Made by a program: the position numbers and the translations under genes. Positions 9,801-16,713 of a stretch of 64,000 nt of DNA are shown here, one piece after another. Numbering within the stretch: position 1 is the stretch's first letter; each line of letters opens with the position of its first letter. The stretch is from Paracoccaceae bacterium (GTDB lineage Bacteria > Pseudomonadota > Alphaproteobacteria > Rhodobacterales > Rhodobacteraceae). Below the pieces are notes generated by a model that was not told the origin of the DNA, made no database searches, and worked only from the letters and a program-made list of their open reading frames with translations. The stretch is from positions 124,001-188,000 of the forward strand of contig SBGD01000011.1 of the NCBI GenBank assembly GCA_006226775.1, given 5' to 3'.

Positions 9801-10301
9801 CGCCAGCTGGGTCGGGCCGAAGAAGGGCTCGCGCGTGAAACCTGCCTCGGGCGAGATGTCCGACACGTAGCCCAGCGGCAGGAAGCCGTGCCCGGTGGCG
9901 AAGCTCTCGGCCTCGTCCAGGGTTTCGCGCGCCACCGCGGCGATATGGACCTGCGCGCCGTCCTTGTGGATGTCATAGACCAGCTCGTCGATGCTGTAGG
10001 GCGTGGCGCCGTCCAGCGCGGCCTCGACCGCCTCTGCGACGGAAATGTCACTGTCGGGCGATTCGATGTCGAGGAACTTGACCTGCTCGGTCGGAAGGAC
10101 CAGCTTCACCTCCGGATCGCTGCCCGGCGCAAGCGCCATGGCGCGCTCGCGCAGATCCGCCAGCGCGGCGGGCAGGTCGGGAACATCGGGCGAGACCGTG
10201 CCCAAGAGATACCAGCCGTCCCCGGCTTCGCCATAGGCGGAGGCGCGCCGCAGCAGGGCGATCCCGTCGAAGGACAGCAACAGTGCAAAATCTGGTTTCA
10301 T
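6828..10301 (-). CDS. 1157-aa membrane protein: GspL/PilM-like N-terminus, Pro/Ala/Lys-rich linker, PilP/GspC-like C-terminus
   Basis: Function is not established. Residues 1-185 resemble the cytoplasmic actin-fold part of GspL/PilM (DFALLLSFDGIALLRR; LVLPTEQVKFLDIESP; then an acidic region and VHIAAVARETLDEA). Residues from about 190 to 540 are low complexity with tandem PSDKPAAK/PKDKPAAK-type units. One transmembrane helix sits near residues 684-708 (GLILTTVLLLLLLAVAAVAS). A second low-complexity region leads to a C-terminal module at about 1090-1157 (LNLRRVNLIGVYGKPSSRR; KVKVGDRIDGGRVSAIG), like the periplasmic domain of PilP/GspC. Homologues are sometimes labelled translation initiation factor 2, which nothing here supports. 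ATG at 10301 is the first good start, although the nearest AAGGAG is about 16 bases upstream. No other secretion or pilus genes are nearby. Confidence 0.75.
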   Translation of the reverse strand: MKPDFALLLSFDGIALLRRASAYGEAGDGWYLLGTVSPDVPDLPAALADLRERAMALAPGSDPEVKLVLPTEQVKFLDIESPDSDISVAEAVEAALDGATPYSIDELVYDIHKDGAQVHIAAVARETLDEAESFATGHGFLPLGYVSDISPEAGFTREPFFGPTQLALTTLTPGVTVQGDDAPISILDGPPPDLDAAVAKPQTPPQEKSAAKAEPESVPVTEAVSPASEPEPVKPAPKPEATVAPKAEPKPAKEDPKAEATANTALDPVESPESKPAAPKPAAQSDVPAKSPAPKAEPTKSAPADKAPEDKPTAKPAAKTPDPEDKGSEDKAVKQPEPENKPSKSAKPAPADKAPPAKPAAEAPPSDKPAAKDAPKDTPAAKTQPSDKPAAKEPPSDQPAAKDTPKDKPVEKTQPSDQPVAEAPPKVQPAAAAPKDEPVAKVPSSDQPGAKDTPKDKPAAKAQSNDKPAAAAAPKAQPGAAAPSDKPAAKPAPKDTPAAKAPPLPGPKAAPARTVPPAPKPLPVDAPLETPGFSSIRAQREAPPPRPATSLSAVPDPATPAPRLNVTPVDEPRDIAAELAAKARESLTNRPKPEPLPKAPAPIGTPATEAPAELDEKSAARTIGFASRRAAKKKAANDRPGALRKPKFGRGKGAAAALASGAVMDESDRMTVFGARGQQKVGGKPRFLGLILTTVLLLLLLAVAAVASIFLEDGLAGLFRKSAETPVASATVPAVIESGPIDPAGTEAPPQPVVDPLPETALALPGTEAVPDPQDPSAINVAALSEGVPAMSRELVDDQVDGLSVPFEAEQLSPEQAEARYAATGIWQRAPLAPDVPDQAEIGDVYVASIDPGVSVGDAVAIPSAREATTDVAPSAQINPYPPDAGLTFDENGLIEPTPEGVRHPAGFLLVLGPPPVKPPLRPGTEVPQPAALPEAAQPGTAAEPAEEAPAAEPEPETSADPVVIDPTLDGLRPRPRPGDLEEQNERANLGGISLDELRQKRPKVRPEQAEDKTEAEKDIEASALAVAASVTPKRRPSNIDTLVKRAEEAAAAAPPAASTTSSAAVAPRTVTPRIPTTTTVAAAATEKNALNLRRVNLIGVYGKPSSRRALIRLANGRYKKVKVGDRIDGGRVSAIGEGQLSYVKGGRNVVLRMPRG

Positions 10302-10487
10302 CGGTCCGGCTTTCGCACTCCTTGGTGAGCCATACAAGTCAGCCCCTCTCATACCCGTAACTTAGAGCAGCTTCCTGCCGAGAAAAAGACATTGCGCCGG
10401 ATTGTTACCTGCCGATGGTTGTGCCGGCCTCGCGGGGCGCGCATCTTCAGGGTGAACTGAGGCAATAATAGCATAAAGGGCGGGCCA

Positions 10488-11195
10488 ATGTTGAGAGGAC
10501 TGATAGTAAACGTTTTTGTCATCTGCCTGTGGGTGATTCCCGCGGCAGCGCAGGAGTCGCCCGGGCGCGGCCATGTGGTGGTGACCGGCACGGGGCAGGT
10601 CCAGGCCAGCCCGGACATCGCCACCGTCACCCTGGGCGTGGCGCATGAGGCGCGCGAGGCGCGCGAGGCAATGAACCGCGTCAGCGCCGATGTCGCCAAG
10701 CTTTTCGAGCGGCTGACCGCGCTGGGGGTGGAGCCGCGCGACGTGCAGACCACCACGCTCCGGCTTGATCCGGTGTGGCGCGACGACAGCCGCACCACAC
10801 CGCGCGAGGGCCCGTCGATGGTGGGCTTCGTGGCGCGCAACGAGCTGACGATTCGCCTGCGCGACATGGATCGGCTGGGCGCCGCGCTCGAGGTGCTGCT
10901 GGAGGATGGGGCCAACCGCTTCTCGGGCATCAGCTTCGGCGTCACCGATCCCGCGCCGCTGCTCGACGAGGCCCGGAAACTGGCGGTCGGCGATGCCCGG
11001 CGCAAGGCCGAGATCTATGCCGGGGCCGCCGGTGTCACGCTGGGCGATGTGCTGGAGATCTCCGAGCCGGGGTCGGCGCCCTCGCCGATGGCCTCCTATG
11101 CGCGGGCCGAGGCGGTGTCGTCCGACATGCCGGTCGCGGGGGGCGAGCTGAATTTCGACGCCCAGGTCACCATCGTCTACGCGCTGACCCGCTAG
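10488..11195 (+). CDS. SIMPL-domain (DUF541) secreted protein
   Basis: A 235-residue exported protein of the SIMPL/DUF541 (YggE-like) family. It has a signal peptide (MLRGLIVNVFVICLWVIPAAA, cleavage near AQE). The SIMPL domain opens with HVVVTGTGQVQASPDIATVT, and later has VGFVARNELTIRLRDMDRLG and ARRKAEIYAGAAGVTLGDVL, all family features. The biochemical role of SIMPL proteins is unclear; E. coli YggE is linked to oxidative stress. It is divergent from the GspL/PilP-like gene with a 186-bp spacer and ends before a compact hairpin shared with metY. The ribosome site is weak, but the signal peptide supports this start. Confidence 0.88.
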   Translation: MLRGLIVNVFVICLWVIPAAAQESPGRGHVVVTGTGQVQASPDIATVTLGVAHEAREAREAMNRVSADVAKLFERLTALGVEPRDVQTTTLRLDPVWRDDSRTTPREGPSMVGFVARNELTIRLRDMDRLGAALEVLLEDGANRFSGISFGVTDPAPLLDEARKLAVGDARRKAEIYAGAAGVTLGDVLEISEPGSAPSPMASYARAEAVSSDMPVAGGELNFDAQVTIVYALTR

Positions 11196-11205
11196 GTGCT
11201 GCAGG

Positions 11206-11228
11206 GTCCGGGCCATGACGGCCCGGAC
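11206..11228. terminator. Perfect 9-bp hairpin between convergent SIMPL gene and metY
   Basis: GTCCGGGCC-ATGAC-GGCCCGGAC is a perfect stem with a five-base loop midway between two convergent stops (11195 and 11243). There is no T-run on either side, so it may act as a bidirectional or Rho-assisted 3' end. Nearly the same sequence recurs at 51168-51190, differing only in the last loop base. Confidence 0.45.
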
Positions 11229-11242
11229 CAGGGGATTTCGCG

Positions 11243-12535
11243 TCAGGCCGAGGCCTTGGCCAGCGCCTGGTCGAGATCGGCGATCAGGTCCCTGGCATCC
11301 TCGATCCCGATCGACAGCCGGACGACGTTGGGGCTGGCCCCCGCCGCTTTCTGCTGTTCCGGCGTCAATTGCCGGTGGGTGGTCGAGGCCGAGTGAATCA
11401 CCAGGCTGCGGGTGTCGCCGAGGTTGGCGACATGGCTGAACAGCTCCAGCGCGTCGACGAACCTGACGCAGGCGTCATAGCCGCCCTTGAGCGCGATGGT
11501 GAACAGCCCGCCGCCGCCCTTGGGGCAGAGCCGCGCCTTGCGCTCCTTGTAGGGCGAACTGTCGAGCCCGGCATAGGTCACCGCTTCCACCGCGTCATGG
11601 GTCTCGAGCCAGGCGGCGATCTTCTCGGCGTTCTGGACGTGCCGCTCCATGCGCAAGGACAGGGTCTCGATGCCCATCAGCGTGTAATGCGCCGCCTGCG
11701 GGTTCAGCGTCATGCCGAGGTCGCGCAGGCCGATGGCGATGCCATGGAAGGTGAAGGCCAGCGGCCCGAAGGTCTCGGCGAATTTCAAGCCGTGGTAGGC
11801 GGGTTCGGGTTCGGACAGCGAGGGGAACTTGCCCGAGGCGGCCCAGTCGAACTTGCCCGAATCCACCACGCAGCCGCCGGTGACGGTGCCGTTGCCGGTC
11901 AGGTACTTGGTCATCGAATGCACCACCAGCGTCGCGCCATGCTCGATGGGCTTGCAGAGGTAGGGCGTGGCCGAGGTATTGTCGACGATCAGCGGCAGCC
12001 CGGCGGCGTCGGCAATCGCCGAAAGCGCGTCCAGATCGGCGATATGGCCCCCGGGGTTGGCAATCGATTCGCAGAAGATCGCGCGGGTGTCGTCGTCGAT
12101 GGCGGCCTTGACGGCATCGGTGTCGTCGATGTCGACGAACTTCGCGGTCCAGCCGAAACGCTTGATGGTCTGGCTGAACTGGGTGACCGAGCCGCCGTAG
12201 AGCCGGGTCGAGACCACCACGTTCAGCCCCGGCCCCATCAGCGGAAACAGCGCCATGATCTGTGCCGCGTGTCCCGACGAACAGCAGACCGCGCCGACGC
12301 CGCCCTCGAGCGTGGCGACCCGTTCCTGCAATGCGGCGACGGTGGGGTTGGTCAGCCGCGAATAGATATAGCCCACTTCCTGAAGGTTGAAGAGCGCCGC
12401 GGCATGTTCTGCGTCGCGGAACACATAGGCGGTGGTCTGGTAGATCGGCACCTGCCGCGCGCCGGTGGCCGGATCGGGGCGGGCGCCGGCGTGGATCTGC
12501 AGGGTGTCGAAGCCGTAGCTCGGGGCATCGGTCAT
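11243..12535 (-). CDS. metY: O-acetylhomoserine aminocarboxypropyltransferase/cysteine synthase
   Basis: A PLP-dependent Cys/Met-metabolism enzyme that joins O-acetyl- (or succinyl-) homoserine with sulfide to make homocysteine. Its 430 residues match the MetY class. It has the N-terminal FDTLQIHAGARPDPATGARQ, PIYQTTAYVFRD, YSRLTNPTVAALQERVATLE, the phosphate-binding SSGHAAQ, and the PLP lysine in VHSMTKYLTGNG, all diagnostic. C-terminal HSASTTHRQL and VRLSIGIED are conserved too. The ATG at 12535 has AGGAG eight bases upstream. It appears monocistronic, with its own promoter candidate. Related gamma-family enzymes (MetZ, MetB) are shorter and lack the VTGGCVVDSGKFDW insert region seen here. 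Confidence 0.94.
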   Translation of the reverse strand: MTDAPSYGFDTLQIHAGARPDPATGARQVPIYQTTAYVFRDAEHAAALFNLQEVGYIYSRLTNPTVAALQERVATLEGGVGAVCCSSGHAAQIMALFPLMGPGLNVVVSTRLYGGSVTQFSQTIKRFGWTAKFVDIDDTDAVKAAIDDDTRAIFCESIANPGGHIADLDALSAIADAAGLPLIVDNTSATPYLCKPIEHGATLVVHSMTKYLTGNGTVTGGCVVDSGKFDWAASGKFPSLSEPEPAYHGLKFAETFGPLAFTFHGIAIGLRDLGMTLNPQAAHYTLMGIETLSLRMERHVQNAEKIAAWLETHDAVEAVTYAGLDSSPYKERKARLCPKGGGGLFTIALKGGYDACVRFVDALELFSHVANLGDTRSLVIHSASTTHRQLTPEQQKAAGASPNVVRLSIGIEDARDLIADLDQALAKASA

Positions 12536-12565
12536 GGATGGTCTCCTGATGAAATTCGGCCGGAG

Positions 12566-12593
12566 ACTATGCAGGCTTCGCCCGGTTTGCCAG
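12566..12593 (-). promoter_or_regulatory. Candidate sigma-70 promoter of metY
   Basis: On the reverse strand CTGGCA (12588-12593) and CATAGT (12566-12571) are separated by 16 bp, placing a start site about 25-30 bp before the metY ATG. Both boxes are imperfect. I looked for a SAM-II or SAM/SAH riboswitch in this short leader and do not see one. Confidence 0.3.
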
Positions 12594-12902
12594 CCCTGAT
12601 ATGGGTCGGGGGACGGGGGAGCCTCGCGGGGAACCCCGGGGGTCACGGCGGGGCACGCCTTCGCGCCGCGCCAGTGAGCGGATCCATTCCGCGACAGAGC
12701 AAATGCGCGCGCGGGGCCGACCAAAAGAGCATTGAATGCGCCGCATGGTTCGCTGACCCGTCGCCCTGGTGACGGCCGCGGCGGCGAGCCTTCGGGCAGG
12801 ACCACCCGGTCTGATTGCAACGCGCTCCGGGAATGGGATGTCTGTTGTGAACCAAGATCGAATCTGACAGGATTGAAGTATTTATCAAGGAGATAAAACG
12901 CC
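12594..12902. other. Intergenic region between metY and the Hint-protein gene
   Basis: No gene, RNA or repeat is recognised. The last 50 bases are notably A/T-richer than the surroundings and end in AAGGAG (ribosome site of the Hint gene), so its promoter probably lies in this part. The first part is GC-rich and featureless. Confidence 0.4.
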
Positions 12903-13937
12903 ATGGCGATCATTATCAGCGAGGTCGTCTATACCGCCGACAACAAGATTGCGGTGGAATTCCACAACAATGGCACCGAGGATTTCACGATTACCGGCAC
13001 CGGAATGGTGCTTGGAAACAACACCACCAACCTGAATCTGGGGCTCGGTGGCGCAACAGTCATTCCCGCAGGCGGCTTCATCACCATTGGCCACAGCGAG
13101 ATAGACGGGGTGCAATTCTCTCCGAATGACGCGGATTTCGTGCTTGCCAACCTGTCGTTTGTCATGTGGAACAGCAATCCCACCACGAACGATCACGTCG
13201 GATCGAATGGCAGCACCACAGCGATCCCCCCGGATACCGTTCTCGAGACGCCGGACTTCGATCGTGCGCCGGACCCGGACATAGACACCAACAACCTGGC
13301 GCTCTTCACGGTCATCAACGGGTCGTCCAACAACACGCTCGGCGCCTTCTGTTTCGGCAAGGGGACGCTGATTGCCACGCCTGGGGGTGACGTCACGGTC
13401 GAATCCCTGGCAATCGGGGACCCGATCCTGACGTCGGATGGCCGCAGCGTGCCGGTCAAGTGGATCGGTCTGCAGACCGTTCACAAGCTCCGGGCCGGAC
13501 CGAGGATGGAGCCGGTGCGATTCCGCGCCGGGGCCTGGGGGGATGGGCAACCCTGCAGCGACCTCATCGTCACCGCCGATCATGGGATGGTGATCGACGG
13601 ATTTGTGATCAACGCCTCGGCGCTGGTGAACGGGTCGAGCATAGATTGGGTGCCGATGGACGAATTGGACAACCGGGTCACCTATTACCATGTCGAGACC
13701 GAGAACCACGATGTGATCCTCGCCAACGGCATTCCGGCAGAGACCTTCGTCGATTATGCCGGCAGACAGGCGTTCGACAATTACGCCGAATATGCGGATC
13801 TTTACGGCGCCGAGCGCATCATTCCCGAAATGGACCACCTGCGGATCAGTTCGCGGCGCCTTGTGCCGGATGCAATCAAGGCGCGCTTCGGGATTGGTGA
13901 GCAGGTCGGGAGTTCCGAAAGCGCTCTGAGCGCCTGA
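12903..13937 (+). CDS. Hint-domain protein with N-terminal lamin-tail-like domain
   Basis: A 344-residue protein of the Hint_2 class common in Rhodobacteraceae. Residues 1-145 look like a lamin-tail/beta-sandwich domain (IIISEVVYTADNKIAVEFHN; VIPAGGFITIGHSE). The Hint domain starts at GAFCFGKGTLIATPGG, with the nucleophilic Cys near residue 149. It continues with VESLAIGDPILTSDG, WIGLQTVH, DLIVTADHGMVIDG and ENHDVILANGIPAETF, which hold the conserved His positions. Such proteins are predicted to self-process like hedgehog/intein domains and are often secreted by type I systems; no signal peptide is seen. AAGGAG lies ten bases upstream of the ATG. Base composition and codon use are more A/T-rich than flanking genes, suggesting a separate history. 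Confidence 0.85.
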   Translation: MAIIISEVVYTADNKIAVEFHNNGTEDFTITGTGMVLGNNTTNLNLGLGGATVIPAGGFITIGHSEIDGVQFSPNDADFVLANLSFVMWNSNPTTNDHVGSNGSTTAIPPDTVLETPDFDRAPDPDIDTNNLALFTVINGSSNNTLGAFCFGKGTLIATPGGDVTVESLAIGDPILTSDGRSVPVKWIGLQTVHKLRAGPRMEPVRFRAGAWGDGQPCSDLIVTADHGMVIDGFVINASALVNGSSIDWVPMDELDNRVTYYHVETENHDVILANGIPAETFVDYAGRQAFDNYAEYADLYGAERIIPEMDHLRISSRRLVPDAIKARFGIGEQVGSSESALSA

Positions 13938-14166
13938 TGCCACGAAGGCGGTAGCGCCGCGGTCTCCGGAACTGTCAAGAGCCTTGATGAAAGCCGGAGG
14001 CGCCGGGCCGGTCCAATGGCCGTGATCTGCGGCCTGGCGGGATGAGAACGCCTGGCAGGATGAGAGGCGCGCGGATCGCGTTGCTTTCCGAGCGGACCAT
14101 TCGGGCGCCGCCAGCCGCGTTCCTCGGGGTCCGACAGGGTACCACGCCGGTCATCCGACCCGCCCC

Positions 14167-15168
14167 CTACCGCATCCAGAACCCTTCGCGCTTGATCTTG
14201 TTGCGGATCGCCTGTTCGCGGGGGGGCAGGTTGCCCTGGTCGAACATGTCGCGCACCTTGTGACCCCGGCCCTGGTAGATCATCCGCAGCGCCGGTTCGT
14301 ATTCCTTCAGCCGCTTCTTGATCTTGTTGGGCGCACAGACGATCTCGAGCGTGTCCACCACGTGCTGCGCCTCGCGCGCGTAAAGCAGCGGCAGCACCCG
14401 GTAGTGACAGGTATGCGAGCCGTCCAGCATCCCCGCCGGCAGGGTGTTGCGCCCGCCGCCCAGCGAATGGATCACCAGCGGCAGGGCCACCTGGTCGAGC
14501 CAGGGCTCCATCACCTGGCACACCAGTTCGGGGGGCGGGTCGTGGCGGATGGCCAGCGCATATTCAAGGAAACGCGCGCCGAAGACCCTGGGGCACTTGT
14601 AGAAAAAGAACCCGGCGTTGAAATAGAGATAGCGCTGCCAGTATTCGTCCGGCTGGGCAGGGTCGAGCGAGCTCTCGAAATCCAGCCCGAACTTGTCGTA
14701 GAGCGATTTCCAGATCGTGGTATAGCCCGGGCCGTAAAGCTCGAGCTGCGGCCAGGTCCCCTCGCGCCGCAGCGAGGCACTGGGACGGTCGAAGTCGAAA
14801 GGCACCTCGCGCAGGTCGCCGGTGATCAGCGTGTCGGTGTCGAAGAACACGAAAGGCTCGCCCTCGGGCAGGGCGCCAAGCGCCTCGATCTTGTTGCCGT
14901 AGGGGTAGGCATGGCCGAAGTGGCGGTTCTCGAAGGGCAGGAAGTCGACCCCGAGATCGAGCAGCAGGTTGCGCAGGTCCTCGTTCTTGATGCGCGGATC
15001 ATTGGGCCAGAGCGGGCCGGGCTGCGGCTCGGCCAGGAACAGCTTGCCGCGAAAGCCGCGGATGACATGGCGGAACGAGGCGGCAAAGAGCAGCGCCTCC
15101 CATTGCAGCCGCCCGGCCTGGCCGACGATCACGATATTGAACGGCGTCTCGCCGATGGGTTCTGCCAC
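14167..15168 (-). CDS. Putative glycosyltransferase-like protein (GT-A type, DxD)
   Basis: No family is recognised firmly. The N-terminus PFNIVIVGQAGRLQWEALLF followed by FFDTDTLITGDL (DxD-like, near residue 115) and YFNAGFFFYKCPRVFGARFL is typical of GT-A glycosyltransferases that move along a nucleotide-sugar/metal site. C-terminal IHSLGGGRNTLP and KIKKRLKEYEPALRMIYQGR are lineage-specific. Two starts are possible: GTG 15204 and GTG 15168. I prefer 15168, because GGGGG lies seven bases upstream of it, and a -10-like TATAGT (15207-15212) sits so close to 15204 that a transcript from it would begin at or after that codon. Not in an operon. Confidence 0.6.
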   Translation of the reverse strand: MAEPIGETPFNIVIVGQAGRLQWEALLFAASFRHVIRGFRGKLFLAEPQPGPLWPNDPRIKNEDLRNLLLDLGVDFLPFENRHFGHAYPYGNKIEALGALPEGEPFVFFDTDTLITGDLREVPFDFDRPSASLRREGTWPQLELYGPGYTTIWKSLYDKFGLDFESSLDPAQPDEYWQRYLYFNAGFFFYKCPRVFGARFLEYALAIRHDPPPELVCQVMEPWLDQVALPLVIHSLGGGRNTLPAGMLDGSHTCHYRVLPLLYAREAQHVVDTLEIVCAPNKIKKRLKEYEPALRMIYQGRGHKVRDMFDQGNLPPREQAIRNKIKREGFWMR

Positions 15169-15303
15169 GGTGCTGCCCCCGGTTGCCTTTGGGTCTTTTG
15201 TCACCGACTATAGAGCGGAACAGCGCGGGCCAAAAGCCGGATATGCGGGAAATCCACCGGCGGCGGGCCGGTGATTTTCGGAAGTATTTCAGGGGGAAGG
15301 CCC

Positions 15304-15777
15304 GTGCATTTCATTCTCATTCTGGTTGCATTGCTGAGCGGCGGAGGCGAGGCCGCCACGCCGGAAGACAGCGCCTCCGGCGCCTCCTCGGCCGGGCTTG
15401 TGGCCGAGCCGCAGGCGCCCACGGGCCGGTTCACCACCGCCACCGAGGTGCGCCCGATCCTACAGGCCACCCGCGGCAACTGGGTCGCGGTGCGCGAATA
15501 CGGCGGGCGCGACCTGGTCTATTTCACCCATCTTCTCAGTTGGCGCTGCGGGCTGGTGCAACTGGACTATGCGATCAACGGCGGCGCGCTGACCTCTTTT
15601 CCGCTGCCCGCCTGTCACGAAGACCTGCCCACGCCCAATGCGTTGCTCGAGGGCGACGGCGCGCCCTACCTGGGCTTTGCGCTGGGGTCGGTGCAATCGC
15701 TCGAGGTGCGTCTCACCTATGACGATCTGGGCACCGATCAGGCCGGGTTCGAACGGCGGGCGGTGCTGATCCCCTGA
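15304..15777 (+). CDS. Small secreted hypothetical protein
   Basis: An unrecognised 157-residue protein. The GTG at 15304, preceded by GGGGGAAGG, starts a short hydrophobic signal (HFILILVALLSGGGEA) with likely cleavage before ATPED. The mature part has a conserved-looking core (WVAVREYGGRDLVYFTHLLS; RCGLVQLDYAINGG) with two cysteines (RCGL, PACH) that could form a disulfide. An upstream in-frame ATG (15271) would place polar residues before the signal and has no ribosome site. It is probably periplasmic. Confidence 0.65.
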   Translation: MHFILILVALLSGGGEAATPEDSASGASSAGLVAEPQAPTGRFTTATEVRPILQATRGNWVAVREYGGRDLVYFTHLLSWRCGLVQLDYAINGGALTSFPLPACHEDLPTPNALLEGDGAPYLGFALGSVQSLEVRLTYDDLGTDQAGFERRAVLIP

Positions 15778-15833
15778 CGGCCGGTGCCTTCGGGCTGAAT
15801 GCCTTCAGGGTGACTCGTCGGGACGCAATGGCG

Positions 15834-15978
15834 TGAAGCAGACCTTCGGCCCCGCTCGTCACCGAGCCGCGCATCGCCCTGCCGTTGGGGCGGCCCGGCG
15901 ATGCGCGGCGGCTTCGCCTTTGTTCCGCGCCGGTGCGGAGCGCCGGGCGTCGGCTCCTGACCAGAAGCGTCTGCTTCA
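15834..15978. repeat. Nested inverted-repeat element
   Basis: Outer arms TGAAGCAGAC (15834-15843) and GTCTGCTTCA (15969-15978) enclose a 13-bp perfect stem, GCCGCGCATCGCC (15866-15878) and GGCGATGCGCGGC (15897-15909). The 26 bases 15886-15911 recur identically on the other strand at 37045-37070. The segment 15903-15930 is nearly repeated at 25537-25564. It fills the 15778-16015 gap between convergent genes, which otherwise holds nothing recognisable. Confidence 0.7.
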
Positions 15979-16015
15979 ACCTGTTCTTCTATGGCCTTAT
16001 TGCCCCGGCACAGGT

Positions 16016-16711
16016 TCACGCGCGTTCGGCACCAAACCCATGGCGGCGGATCAGGTGAAAGCGCCCGGTCGCCGGGTCGGACCCGAGATGCGAGACGGCA
16101 TCCAGCACGAAGGGCGCGGGCAGCAGCGGTGCAAGATGCCGTTCCAGCGCGGCCTGCGTCGGGCCGATCTCGTCGGGCTTCAGCGGGCCGGTGAGGGTGA
16201 TGTGGAAGCGGAAATCCTCCATCACATGCGGATAGCCCCATCTGGCCAGGTTGGCCTCCTGCCGCGGGCTGAGCCGCGCCTTGCGGCGGCGCTCCAATTC
16301 CTGCGGGGGGGGGGGCGCGCGGAAGGGATCGAACCGGCGCACCACCTCGGCGGCCAGCGCCGCCAGCGCGTCGGTCGCGCCGCGCGGCGTCAGCGCGAGG
16401 AAAGACCCGAGGCGGGTGATCTCCAGGCCCTCCAGCACCACCGGCGCGGTTTCACCGGCAAAACGCGCAAGCGCCGCGGCAAGCGCTTCGGCGCTTTGGC
16501 CGGGCGCGAGGGCGAAGGGCGGTTTCAGCGTGCCATGGGCGCCGTATTTGCGCGGCCGCTCGGTCAGCTCCGCCACCGGGCGCGGCAGGCCGGGCAGGAC
16601 GGGATGCGCGCGGCTCTGGCCGGACAGCGGATCCCAGCCCAGCCATGCCGCCAGCCATTCGGCCAGCGGGCCGGGCGGCAGCGTGTAGTAGAGCGCGTGG
16701 CGGGCATGCAT
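16016..16711 (-). CDS. DUF1045 (2H phosphoesterase-like) protein
   Basis: A 231-residue member of DUF1045, distantly related to 2H phosphoesterases and often found in phosphonate-utilisation loci. The N-terminus (ARHALYYTLPPGPLAEWLAAW) followed by LGWDPLSG and YGAHGTLKPPFAL (first H-x-T motif near residue 60) is typical. The second motif is FRFHITLTGPL near residue 170. Two H-x-T motifs are the hallmark of the 2H fold. AGGAGG lies nine bases before the ATG, and the gene starts two bases after the LysR stop, so the two are probably co-transcribed. No phn gene is nearby, so a phosphonate role is not supported by context. Confidence 0.82.
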   Translation of the reverse strand: MHARHALYYTLPPGPLAEWLAAWLGWDPLSGQSRAHPVLPGLPRPVAELTERPRKYGAHGTLKPPFALAPGQSAEALAAALARFAGETAPVVLEGLEITRLGSFLALTPRGATDALAALAAEVVRRFDPFRAPPPPQELERRRKARLSPRQEANLARWGYPHVMEDFRFHITLTGPLKPDEIGPTQAALERHLAPLLPAPFVLDAVSHLGSDPATGRFHLIRRHGFGAERA

Positions 16712-16713
16712 GG

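Noticed and set aside
12536-12660. SAM-II or SAM/SAH riboswitch upstream of metY
   Set aside because: The leader after the promoter candidate is only about 25-30 bases and lacks the conserved pseudoknot segments.
16016-16711. Part of a phosphonate utilisation cluster because of DUF1045
   Set aside because: No phn gene is found on either side; the partner is a LysR regulator and an alcohol dehydrogenase lies across.
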